The position numbers were made by a program, and so were the translations under genes. A stretch of 31,685 nt of DNA, taken from JADGNZ01 sp035995985 (GTDB lineage: Bacteria > Acidobacteriota > Thermoanaerobaculia > Gp7-AA8). Within the stretch, counting starts at the first letter, position 1. Every line of letters begins with the position of its first letter. The stretch lies in contig DASYJY010000166.1 in assembly GCA_035995985.1 (NCBI GenBank), positions 1-31,685 on the forward strand, read 5' to 3'. The notes under the pieces are model-generated. The model was given only the letters and a program-made list of their open reading frames with translations, was not told where the DNA came from and ran no database searches. This document shows positions 1-7,097 of this stretch, piece by piece.

Positions 1-205
1 TTGCCGTCGGAGTCCGCATCAGTAGTGAACCACGCGCCGGGTTGAGTCACCTACAACTGAACAGACGGCGTCGCGATGCGATACGAAAGCAGCCATAGGT
101 TCGAGAGCAGCGTGAAAGGAATGTGTGGCGCGTTCCGCCCGACCAGTTAATAAAGATCGGCGACGCTATGAGCCACGAGCACTTACGCCGAATGGATTTT
201 ACCAC

Positions 206-214
206 TGGTATAAT
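206..214 (+). promoter_or_regulatory. Possible extended -10 promoter
   Basis: The sequence TGGTATAAT is a perfect TATAAT with the TG of an extended -10. No good -35 box is visible 17 bp upstream. It lies in the AT-richer leader of the integrated element and points toward the small helix-turn-helix genes. Confidence 0.35.
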
Positions 215-239
215 GGCCTTTACTTTCAGCAACTTAGGC

Positions 240-268
240 TTGACAGGATCTTCTCAGTGTGAGATACT
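240..268 (+). promoter_or_regulatory. Sigma-70-type promoter
   Basis: A perfect -35 TTGACA at 240-245 is followed by exactly 17 bp and then GATACT at 263-268. This is the best sigma-70 match seen in the window. Transcription would start near 275, just inside the 272-302 inverted repeat, and run into the small helix-turn-helix genes and the recombinase. Confidence 0.5.
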
Positions 269-271
269 CTC

Positions 272-302
272 GTCACCTCGGACGCTTCGCTTCTGAGGTG
301 AC
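272..302. repeat. Inverted repeat at the predicted transcript start
   Basis: An 8-bp perfect stem (GTCACCTC / GAGGTGAC) encloses a 15-nt loop. No T-run follows, so it is not an obvious intrinsic terminator. It begins about where transcription from the 240-268 promoter would start, so it could be an operator or a 5' RNA hairpin. Its role is not known. Confidence 0.4.
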
Positions 303-310
303 GCACGCCG

Positions 311-622
311 TTGACGATCGACACGCCGATTAGCGCGCATCCATCGTCGAGACGCCCGCCCTTCGTAGCCCACACACGCCGGAAGCCCTCCTGCCGGAGG
401 TCTACGGAAAATGACAAGAGGGGACATGATGCCGTTTTTGACGCCAATCGACTCTGCAACCATCAGGAAGCGGCGGAAATGGTCGGCGTTAGTTCATCAG
501 CATTCCGTCGGCACCGTGATACAGGCCAGATTGGGTATCGACAAATTCTTTCACTAATACAGCGTCGCGGCTCTGACATTCTCGATTGCTTGTCGCTGAC
601 CAAAGTGAAGCCGAGCGATTAA
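311..622 (+). CDS. Small HTH (excisionase-like) protein, start uncertain
   Basis: The reading frame encodes up to 103 residues. Residues 47-88 read NRLCNHQEAAEMVGVSS and then a segment with FRRHRDTGQIG. This resembles the winged helix-turn-helix of excisionase/MerR-like proteins, where a helix with EAA is followed by a recognition helix and a TGxI wing. The only long start is TTG at 311, and the first 45 residues look unlike protein. The true start may be internal, or the gene may be decayed. An ATG at 411 opens a different frame, so a frameshift is possible. It lies upstream of a second HTH gene and the recombinase, which fits an excision or control role. The function is inferred only. Confidence 0.4.
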   Translation: MTIDTPISAHPSSRRPPFVAHTRRKPSCRRSTENDKRGHDAVFDANRLCNHQEAAEMVGVSSSAFRRHRDTGQIGYRQILSLIQRRGSDILDCLSLTKVKPSD

Positions 623-657
623 GCGGTAAGTTAGACGTGAGCAGCTTGAGGTCGGTT

Positions 658-1062
658 ATGAGGATAGTTGTATCAAGTACCGAACGAGGGGAATCTGAGC
701 ACGCGGTTCCGCCGGTCTTTCGATCGCTGACCGATCACGTTTGGATACTGTCAGATGTCATGGTCCAGCGGGCAGTCGGCAAATACTGGCGTCACTCGTT
801 AGCAATTTGCGAAGAGCGAGGTGCCTTAATAGAACCTCCACCTGAACGGCGGAGCGCAGAACTTGTCGAGCAGTTTATCAGCTCTTCGGAAGTGGCGCGA
901 CTGCTGGGATGGCGTACTGCGACCCTGCGAAAATACCGCCGACAAGGACGAGGTCCCAAAGGTTATATTGCCACTGGGCGGACGCGGGGCGTGTATCCAA
1001 TGCAGGAAGTGATTGCTTACCAACAACGGCTAAAGAAAGGAGAGCAACCATCGGAAATGTAG
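658..1062 (+). CDS. Helix-turn-helix DNA-binding protein (AlpA/excisionase-like)
   Basis: The product is 134 residues from ATG 658, with a weak TTGAGG Shine-Dalgarno sequence 6 nt upstream. A longer TTG start at 586 is possible. The C-terminal third carries a compact helix-turn-helix with wing: a segment starting FISSSEVARLLGW, then TLRKYRRQGRGPKGY, and a final VYPMQEVIAYQQRL helix. This is the layout of MerR/excisionase-type domains that bind short direct or inverted sites. The N-terminal part is not recognised. The stop codon at 1060-1062 lies just before the recombinase GTG start at 1065, so the two are probably cotranscribed. A role in controlling integration and excision is inferred from this position. 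Confidence 0.6.
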   Translation: MRIVVSSTERGESEHAVPPVFRSLTDHVWILSDVMVQRAVGKYWRHSLAICEERGALIEPPPERRSAELVEQFISSSEVARLLGWRTATLRKYRRQGRGPKGYIATGRTRGVYPMQEVIAYQQRLKKGEQPSEM

Positions 1063-1064
1063 GA

Positions 1065-2267
1065 GTGAAGTACGACGGCAAGACTCGTAAGGCGCGCTTC
1101 GAGGTGTCAATACCGGGCACGAACGGAAAGGTGCGCAGGAGAGCAACCGTAAAGGTCAACGGGAGCCTCGACGCTCAGATGAAATTCAGCGAGTTCCGGA
1201 AACGCGTAATCGCAGAATTCGAGGATGACCGGCTGGGGACTCAACGCGCAAACGCGCACGCGACATTTGAGGAGTGGGTGCGGAAGAACTGGGTGAGCCT
1301 CTCCGCAAACATGAAGCCAAGGACGGCGGAAAAGAGTTTTGACCTCGTCGAGAGCCATCTCATTCCCTTCTTCGGCGCCATGCAATTCAGTGAGATCAAT
1401 GCCGGGTCGGTTGAGGACTTCCGCGCGCAGATGCAGCTGAAGACATATGGCGCTATTTGCAAGAAGCTGTACTCCTCCTCCTTCATTAACGACTGCTTGA
1501 GGCAGCTGCACGCCATTCTCAAGCGGGCGGCCGCCCGCAACATCATCGGAGCAGTCCCGGCTTTCCCTAGGGCGCTGAGAGAGGCGAAGCTTATGTCGGA
1601 GCTGTCGGCGGAGGAAGAAGTCGCCTTCCTAGCTGCCTTCGCCGATAGAGATTCGTACCTCGAGAGGTTTTCGGCGCCGGAAGTGCGGGGCAGCGTCACG
1701 AACGACGCTGCTGCAGTGTTTTTCACCTTCTTCCGTGCCTCGAAACCGTTCTTCGTGGTCGCGCTGCACACCGCTTTGCGACGTGGCGATTTGCTGAACC
1801 TGGAGTGGTCGTCCGTCGATCTGAAGGATGGCCATATCCGAGTAGTGACCCAGAAAACATCGACGCCGGTCTTCATACCCTTGTCCGCAACCGCGGTGGC
1901 GGCACTTGAAGAGTGCCGCCTGAGACCTATGGCTTCAACGAAGTGGGTTTTTGTGCAGCACGACGGAAGCCGCATGAGCCTGACTACGCTCCGACGCCAC
2001 TTTGCCACTGCCAAGGAGCTTGCGGGAATCACGAGGCGGTTCCGACTCCACGACCTGCGGCACACGGCGGCGTCGAAGATGGCGTCTGCTGGTATCTCCT
2101 TGCAGGTGATCGCTAAGGTACTTGGGCATACCTCAACGCGCATGTCAGAGCGCTACGCCCGGCCCGACGATGCGGCACTCGCCCAGATCCGAACGGCGAT
2201 GGAGCGGAGCGCGGTTGCGGGAAATTTGAACTCCTCTTTGAACTCCTTGCGTTCCAAACCGAAATAA
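1065..2267 (+). CDS. Tyrosine recombinase (phage-type integrase)
   Basis: This is a site-specific DNA recombinase that cuts and rejoins DNA through a covalent tyrosine intermediate. The protein has 400 residues from GTG 1065, which sits directly after AGGA and the stop of the preceding gene. A longer frame open to 909 overlaps the HTH gene and is probably not translated. Residues 70-160 look like an SAM-like core-binding domain. The catalytic residues are present in order: Arg239 in ALRRGDLL, a lysine in the TQKTST beta-turn, HDLRH (His329, Arg332), His355 in LGHT, and the nucleophile Tyr364 in SERYA. It reads toward the 3' end of tRNA-Val, the probable integration target. The activity is well supported, but the target site is inferred. 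Confidence 0.93.
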   Translation: MKYDGKTRKARFEVSIPGTNGKVRRRATVKVNGSLDAQMKFSEFRKRVIAEFEDDRLGTQRANAHATFEEWVRKNWVSLSANMKPRTAEKSFDLVESHLIPFFGAMQFSEINAGSVEDFRAQMQLKTYGAICKKLYSSSFINDCLRQLHAILKRAAARNIIGAVPAFPRALREAKLMSELSAEEEVAFLAAFADRDSYLERFSAPEVRGSVTNDAAAVFFTFFRASKPFFVVALHTALRRGDLLNLEWSSVDLKDGHIRVVTQKTSTPVFIPLSATAVAALEECRLRPMASTKWVFVQHDGSRMSLTTLRRHFATAKELAGITRRFRLHDLRHTAASKMASAGISLQVIAKVLGHTSTRMSERYARPDDAALAQIRTAMERSAVAGNLNSSLNSLRSKPK

Positions 2268-2301
2268 AAACGCCGCCCGGTTTGGCTAACCTGAGCGGCG
2301 T
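2264..2301 (-). terminator. Intrinsic terminator of the tRNA-Val transcript
   Basis: The arms ACGCCGC (2270-2276) and GCGGCGT (2295-2301) form a 7-bp stem, and an inner GGTT/AACC pair extends it. On the minus strand the stem is followed by TTTTTATTT, so it terminates minus-strand transcripts. It lies 14 nt beyond the 3' end of tRNA-Val and overlaps the last codons of the recombinase gene. Confidence 0.75.
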
Positions 2302-2314
2302 GAGTGGTTTAGAT

Positions 2315-2390
2315 TGGTAGGCGCTAACGGACTCGAACCGTTGACCCCCACCGTGTGAAGGTGATGCTCTACCAACTGAGCTAAGCGCCT
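2315..2390 (-). tRNA. tRNA-Val (anticodon CAC), CCA encoded
   Basis: Read on the minus strand, this 76-nt sequence folds as a complete cloverleaf. The acceptor stem AGGCGCT/AGCGCCT pairs perfectly. The D arm is GCTC-AGTTGGTA-GAGC, the anticodon arm has loop TTCACAC with anticodon CAC, and the T arm is AACGG-TTCGAGT-CCGTT. The discriminator base is A and the CCA end is encoded. It reads valine GTG codons. The 3' half is the likely attachment site for the neighbouring recombinase, and the gene remains intact after any integration. Confidence 0.97.
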
Positions 2391-2446
2391 GCTTGGATGC
2401 GTCGCAACGAACTTGGGGGCCTCCCCATTTCCGGGGAGGGAGCGGC

Positions 2447-2476
2447 AGCATAGTCGGGCGGCGGGGCTGGCGTCAA
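2447..2476 (-). promoter_or_regulatory. Promoter of tRNA-Val
   Basis: On the minus strand, TTGACG (2476-2471) is followed by 18 bp and then TATGCT (2452-2447). The predicted start lies about 50 nt before the mature tRNA. The leader between them contains a CTCCCC/GGGGAG hairpin (2421-2438), which RNase P processing would remove. The promoter shares the gap with the start of the efflux genes, which run the other way. Confidence 0.55.
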
Positions 2477-2491
2477 CGGCATCGCGGCGGA

Positions 2492-2497
2492 CATAAT
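2492..2497 (+). promoter_or_regulatory. Candidate -10 box for the efflux genes
   Basis: CATAAT lies 8 nt before the ATG at 2506, so transcription would begin at or within 2-3 nt of the start codon. No clear Shine-Dalgarno sequence is present and no strong -35 is visible. The same arrangement recurs before other genes in the window. Confidence 0.35.
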
Positions 2498-2505
2498 CCG
2501 CGCCG

Positions 2506-3621
2506 ATGACGAAGCGGATGTTGCTCATGCTGGGTGTCGTGATCGCGTTCATCGCGATCATCGGCGGGTTCAAGTACTTTCAGATCAAGAAGGCCATGGC
2601 GGGGATGTCGTATCAGCCGCCGCCCGAGGCGGTCACGACGGTGGTGGCGCGGCAGGAGGAGTGGAACTCCACGCTCAAGGCCATCGGAACCGTCGCCGCC
2701 GTGCAGGGCGTTACGGTGAGCGCGGATTTGCCGGGCGTCGTCGAGCGGATTGAGTTCGATTCGGGACGGCCGGTGAGCAAGGGGCAGATTCTCGTCGTGC
2801 TTGATGCGAAGCAGGAGCGGGCGCAGCTCGCGTCGGCCGAGGCGCAGCTTCAGTTGGATCGGGTCAATCTGGAGAGGATGCGCGGGATGATGGCCGCGAA
2901 GATCATTCCGGAGGCGCAGTACGACGCCGCGGCGGCGGAAGCGAAACAGGCCGACGCGAAAGTGGCGGAGCTGACGGCAACGATCGCGCGCAAAACCATT
3001 CGCGCTCCCTTCGACGGCGTTCTCGGGCTTCGCGAAATCAACCTTGGCCAGTACCTCGCCGGCGGCGCGCCGATCGTTTCGCTGCAATCGCTGCGGCCTG
3101 TGTACGTCAACTTCAGTGTGCCGCAGCAGGAGATGAGTCATCTCGGCGTCGGATCGGACATCGAAGTCGACGCCGGCGGCGTTCCGGAAACCGGCAAAGT
3201 CACCGCGTTCGGCGCCGTCATCGACGAAGCCACGCGGAACGGACAAGTGCAGGCCTCGTTCGCGAATCGCGACGGCAAGCTGCGGCCGGGCATGTTCGTC
3301 GACGCGCATTTCGCGCACGGCGCGAAGACCTCGGCCATCACCCTCCCTGTTTCCGCCATCAGTTATGCGCCGTTCGGCGATTCGGTGTTCATCGTCGAAG
3401 ACGTCAAAGGTCCTGACGGCAAAACATATCGTGGCGTGCGCCAGCAGTTCGTCAAGCTCGGCGACTCGCGCGGCGATCAGGTGGCCGTCCTCACCGGCGT
3501 CAAACCGGGCGAAGAAGTCGTCACCTCGGGCGTCTTCAAGCTGCGGCCCGGCGCGGCGGTGCAGGTCAACAACAGCGTGCAGCCGGGCAACAGCCCGAAG
3601 CCGCGGCCGGAAGACAGCTAG
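2506..3621 (+). CDS. RND efflux pump periplasmic adaptor (membrane fusion protein)
   Basis: This 371-residue protein is the HlyD/AcrA-type adaptor that links an inner-membrane RND pump to an outer-membrane channel. Residues 5-22 form an N-terminal membrane anchor. A split lipoyl-like domain has its first half around 60-100 (VSKGQILVVLD) and its second half around 165-195 (TIRAPFDGVLG). Between them is an Ala/Glu-rich helical hairpin with heptad character (101-165). A beta-barrel (196-275) and a membrane-proximal domain follow, ending in a Pro-rich tail. The stop codon directly abuts the ATG of the RND permease, so the two are one operon. No TolC-like outer-membrane gene is in the window, so the third component must come from elsewhere. 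Confidence 0.92.
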   Translation: MTKRMLLMLGVVIAFIAIIGGFKYFQIKKAMAGMSYQPPPEAVTTVVARQEEWNSTLKAIGTVAAVQGVTVSADLPGVVERIEFDSGRPVSKGQILVVLDAKQERAQLASAEAQLQLDRVNLERMRGMMAAKIIPEAQYDAAAAEAKQADAKVAELTATIARKTIRAPFDGVLGLREINLGQYLAGGAPIVSLQSLRPVYVNFSVPQQEMSHLGVGSDIEVDAGGVPETGKVTAFGAVIDEATRNGQVQASFANRDGKLRPGMFVDAHFAHGAKTSAITLPVSAISYAPFGDSVFIVEDVKGPDGKTYRGVRQQFVKLGDSRGDQVAVLTGVKPGEEVVTSGVFKLRPGAAVQVNNSVQPGNSPKPRPEDS

Positions 3622-6600
3622 ATGAAATTCACCGATCTCTTCGTCCGCCGGCCGGTGCTGGCGATCGTGGTCAACCTGGTGATTCTCATCGCCGGATTGC
3701 AGGCCATCCGTTCGCTGATCGTGCGGCAGTTTCCGCGCAGCGACATGGCCGACGTCGTCGTCTCCACGGCGTACATCGGCGCGAACGCCGATCTCGTTCG
3801 CGGATTCATCACCGCGCCGCTCGAGCGCGCCATCGCCGGCGCGGACGGCATCGAGTTCCTCGAATCGTCGAGCGCGCAGGGCGTCAGCACGATCACCGTG
3901 CACCTCAAGCTGAACTACGACACCAACGCCGCGCTGACGCAGATCCAGTCGAAAGTCGCGCAGGTGCGCAATCAGCTTCCGCCCGAGGCAGAGGCGCCGA
4001 TCATCGATCTGCAGACGACGGACAGCCAGTTCGCCGCGGCGTACCTCAGCTTCTCCTCGCGCGATCTCGATCAGAACCAGATCACCGATTACCTCGTCCG
4101 CGTCGTCCAACCGAAGCTGAGCGCGATCAGCGGCGTGCAGCGCGCCGAGATCTTCGGCGATCGCACCTTCGCCATGAGAGTCTGGCTCAAGCCGGAGAAG
4201 ATGGCCGCCCTCGGCATTTCGCCGTCGATGGCGCACGACGCGCTCGCGGCGAACAACTACCTCTCCGCGCTCGGCCGCACCAAGGGGACGATGACCTCGG
4301 TCAACCTCGTCGCCAACACGAACCTGCAGACCGTCGACGATTTCAAACAACTCGTCGTGAAGGAGCAGAACGGTACGGTGGTCCGCCTCGGCGACATCGC
4401 CGACGTCGTTCTCGGCGCGGAGAACTATGAGCAGGAGGTCAGCTTCAACGGCGAGAAGGCCGTCTTCATGGCCATCTACGTGCTTCCGACGGCGAACACA
4501 CTCGATGTGATGAAGGGCGTTCGCGAAGCGATGCCGGAGATTCAGGCGCAGCTGCCGGCGGGCATGAAAGCCGCCGTGCCGTACGACTCCTCCGCATACA
4601 TTCAGGACGCGATCGACGAAGTGCTCAAGACTCTGACCGAGACGCTGATCATCGTCATTCTCGTCATCTTCCTGTTCCTCGGATCCGTGCGCGGCGTGAT
4701 CATCCCCGTGGTGGCCGTCCCGATCTCGCTCATCGGCGCGGTCATGCTGATGCTCGTCTTCGGCTTCACCATCAACCTGCTCACGCTGCTGGCCATCGTG
4801 CTCTCGGTCGGACTGGTGGTCGACGACGCCATCGTCATGGTGGAGAACATCGAGCGCCATCTGCACATGGGCAAGTCGCCGCTGCAGGCCGCCGCCGACG
4901 CCGCGCGCGAGCTCGTCGCTCCGATCATCGCCATGACCATCACGCTCGCGGCGGTCTACACGCCGGTCGCGTTGCAGGGCGGTCTGACCGGATCGCTTTT
5001 CCGCGAGTTCGCCCTGACGCTGGCAGGCGCGGTGCTGATCTCCGGCTTCGTCGCCCTGACGCTCTCGCCGATGATGGGATCGAAGCTGCTGCGCGCCGGC
5101 GACACGGAGCGCGGCTTCGCGGGATGGATCAACGCCCGCTTCGACCAGATCCGCGAGCGCTACACGCGCATTCTCGGACGAACGCTGAACTACCGGCCGG
5201 TGGTGCTGACCCTCTGGCTCATCGTCGTCGCGCTCATCTTTCCGTTCTACATGTTTTCGCAGAAAGAGCTGGCGCCGCAGGAAGATCAGAGCTTCATCTT
5301 CGGGATCATCCAGGCGGCTGCGAATTCGACGATCGAGCAGACCAAACTCTTCGCCACGCAAATCGATAAGGTCTACCACTCGTTCCCGGAGACGGTGGCG
5401 TCGTTCGAGATCATCCTGCCCACCGGCGGCTTCAGCGGCATGGTGGCCAAGCCGTTCAACCAGCGCCACAAGAGCACAGCCGATCTCGTGGTCGAGGCGC
5501 AGGCGGGCGTATCGAAGATCCCCGGCATCCGCGCCATCGAGCTCGTGCCGCCGTCGCTGCCCGGCAATCAGGGATTTCCGGTCGACATGGCCATCGTCTC
5601 CACCGCGGAGCCGGCGCGCCTCGCGGAGTTCGCCGATCAGCTCGTGCAGAAGGCCTTCGCCAGCGGCAAGTTCATGTACGCCGATACCGATCTCAAATTC
5701 GACCAGCCGCAGGCGCGCGTCGTTTTCGATCGCGACAAACTCCGCTCGCAGGGCGTCGATATGACGCAGGCGGGACGCGATCTCTCCGTCCTCCTCGGCG
5801 GCAATTACGTCAACCGATTCAGCATCCAGGGGCGCAGCTACAAAGTTATCCCGCAGGTGAAACGCAGCGAACGGCTAACGGCCGACCAGCTCACGCAGAT
5901 GTACGTCACCGGCGCGAATGGCAAGCTCGTTCCGCTTTCGACCTTCGCCACGCTGCAGACATCGACGGAGCCGCGCGAGCTGAAACGCTTCCAGCAGCTC
6001 AACGCCGTTCGAATCCAGGGCGCCATCCCGCCCGGCGTCTCGCTCGACTCCGCCCTCAACTTTCTCGAGGACGAGGCGAAGAAGATCCTCCCGCGCGGAT
6101 TCACCATCGATTACGCCGGCGAGTCGCGCCAGCTACGCACCGAGGGGACGAAGTTCCTCGGCGTCTTCCTGCTGTCGGCGATCCTGATCTACCTCGTACT
6201 GGCCGCGCAGTTCGAGAGCTTCCGCGATCCGTTCATCATCCTGGCCGGCTCTGTCCCGCTGGCCCTTTCCGGCTCGCTGCTCTTCTCATTCTTCGGACTC
6301 ACGTCGATCAACATCTACAGTCAGGTCGGTCTGATCACTCTGGTCGGACTCGTGTCACGCAACGGCATTCTCATCGTCCAATTCGCGAACCATTTGCAGG
6401 AAAGCGGCAAGGACAAACTCAGCGCCGTCCTCGAAGCCGCAGGCACGCGACTGCGCCCGATCCTGATGACCACAGCCGCGACGGTCATGGGCCACCTCCC
6501 GCTCGTCTTCGCCCGCGGCCCCGGCGCAGGCGCAAGGAACAGCATCGGCATCATGCTCGTCACCGGCATGATCATCGGCACGATGTTCACGCTCTTCGTC

Positions 6601-6690
6601 GTGCCGTCGATCTACGTCCTCGTCGCGCGCACGCACAAGCGAATTGAAGACGAAGTTCCGGCGACTCTGGAGCCGGCGACGGCTGGGTGA
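3622..6690 (+). CDS. RND multidrug efflux permease (HAE1 type, MexI/MuxB-like)
   Basis: This 1022-residue inner-membrane transporter is a proton-driven drug exporter of normal family length. It starts MKFTDLFVRRPVLAIV, the typical first helix. Two large periplasmic loops follow transmembrane segments 1 and 7. The proton-relay aspartates of segment 4 are present in LVVDDAIVMVENIERH (Asp401, Asp402). In segment 10 the usual relay lysine is replaced by arginine (Arg913, in VSRNGILIVQFA). The gene follows the adaptor with no gap, and its stop overlaps the ATG of a small lipoprotein gene (TGATG). The substrate cannot be told from the sequence. Confidence 0.93.
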   Translation: MKFTDLFVRRPVLAIVVNLVILIAGLQAIRSLIVRQFPRSDMADVVVSTAYIGANADLVRGFITAPLERAIAGADGIEFLESSSAQGVSTITVHLKLNYDTNAALTQIQSKVAQVRNQLPPEAEAPIIDLQTTDSQFAAAYLSFSSRDLDQNQITDYLVRVVQPKLSAISGVQRAEIFGDRTFAMRVWLKPEKMAALGISPSMAHDALAANNYLSALGRTKGTMTSVNLVANTNLQTVDDFKQLVVKEQNGTVVRLGDIADVVLGAENYEQEVSFNGEKAVFMAIYVLPTANTLDVMKGVREAMPEIQAQLPAGMKAAVPYDSSAYIQDAIDEVLKTLTETLIIVILVIFLFLGSVRGVIIPVVAVPISLIGAVMLMLVFGFTINLLTLLAIVLSVGLVVDDAIVMVENIERHLHMGKSPLQAAADAARELVAPIIAMTITLAAVYTPVALQGGLTGSLFREFALTLAGAVLISGFVALTLSPMMGSKLLRAGDTERGFAGWINARFDQIRERYTRILGRTLNYRPVVLTLWLIVVALIFPFYMFSQKELAPQEDQSFIFGIIQAAANSTIEQTKLFATQIDKVYHSFPETVASFEIILPTGGFSGMVAKPFNQRHKSTADLVVEAQAGVSKIPGIRAIELVPPSLPGNQGFPVDMAIVSTAEPARLAEFADQLVQKAFASGKFMYADTDLKFDQPQARVVFDRDKLRSQGVDMTQAGRDLSVLLGGNYVNRFSIQGRSYKVIPQVKRSERLTADQLTQMYVTGANGKLVPLSTFATLQTSTEPRELKRFQQLNAVRIQGAIPPGVSLDSALNFLEDEAKKILPRGFTIDYAGESRQLRTEGTKFLGVFLLSAILIYLVLAAQFESFRDPFIILAGSVPLALSGSLLFSFFGLTSINIYSQVGLITLVGLVSRNGILIVQFANHLQESGKDKLSAVLEAAGTRLRPILMTTAATVMGHLPLVFARGPGAGARNSIGIMLVTGMIIGTMFTLFVVPSIYVLVARTHKRIEDEVPATLEPATAG

Positions 6691-7097
6691 TGAGGATCCG
6701 CCATCTCGCCTCGGTCATTCTCATCGCGATCATTGCCGCGAGTTGCTCGCAAGAATCCGCCGACGAATCGTTAGAGCTCTACCACCTGGCGACGAATGCC
6801 GAAGCGTTTTTTAAGGCAGACGACGCCAGCGCCAGTCTGGTAAACGATCGAAGACTCATCCTGTCGCTTGTAAACTGTAACGCGGGACGATTGCCCGGTT
6901 CGGAGCGGCAATACGCGGCGCACGAGGTCGCGCTATGGACGAAACGAAGCTACCGTAACTCCGGCAAGCTCGCATCCATCAGCGTCGTTTTCGTCGAGCG
7001 TCATTGGCTGCTTTTTTTCTGGACATCAATGAGCGAGAGGTTCGATTTTGCCGTCAAAGGGCTGGAACAGGTTCCTATGCCGTCGTCCGACAAATGA
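6690..7097 (+). CDS. Small predicted lipoprotein
   Basis: I do not recognise a family for this 135-residue protein. It has a type II signal peptide with lipobox IAASC, so Cys19 would be lipidated and the mature chain anchored in a membrane facing the periplasm. The mature part contains one further cysteine in LVNCNAG and a hydrophobic, aromatic-rich stretch near residues 105-118. The ATG at 6690 overlaps the stop of the RND permease, and a GTG at 6687 is an alternative start. Its own stop overlaps the start of the phosphoesterase gene (ATGA). The overlaps imply translational coupling, so it may be expressed with the pump, but any functional link is inference. Confidence 0.7.
   Translation: MRIRHLASVILIAIIAASCSQESADESLELYHLATNAEAFFKADDASASLVNDRRLILSLVNCNAGRLPGSERQYAAHEVALWTKRSYRNSGKLASISVVFVERHWLLFFWTSMSERFDFAVKGLEQVPMPSSDK

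Larger units (their letters stand above)
1..2314. mobile_element. End of an integrated element abutting tRNA-Val
   Basis: This stretch is less GC-rich than the rest of the window, especially before about position 1060. It carries two small helix-turn-helix proteins followed by a tyrosine recombinase. The recombinase gene ends 47 bp before the encoded CCA end of a tRNA-Val gene and reads toward it. That is the usual arrangement for islands and prophages that integrate into the 3' end of a tRNA gene. The other boundary lies to the left of the window. The element's extent and the attachment core are inferred, since no second copy of the tRNA 3' end is visible here. Confidence 0.55.

Noticed and set aside
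1241..2143. A 300-codon minus-strand frame across the recombinase
   Set aside because: The plus strand carries all the tyrosine recombinase catalytic residues in order, and the antisense product is Ser/Arg-rich without recognisable motifs.
2391..2505. Search for a second copy of the tRNA-Val 3' end as the other attachment site
   Set aside because: No direct repeat of the tRNA end was seen here or elsewhere in the window, so the element's far end must be outside it.
2473..5469. A 998-codon open frame on the minus strand opposite the efflux genes
   Set aside because: Its translation is low-complexity Arg/Asp/His-rich and matches no fold. The plus strand encodes clear RND proteins. Long antisense frames are expected where third codon positions are G or C.
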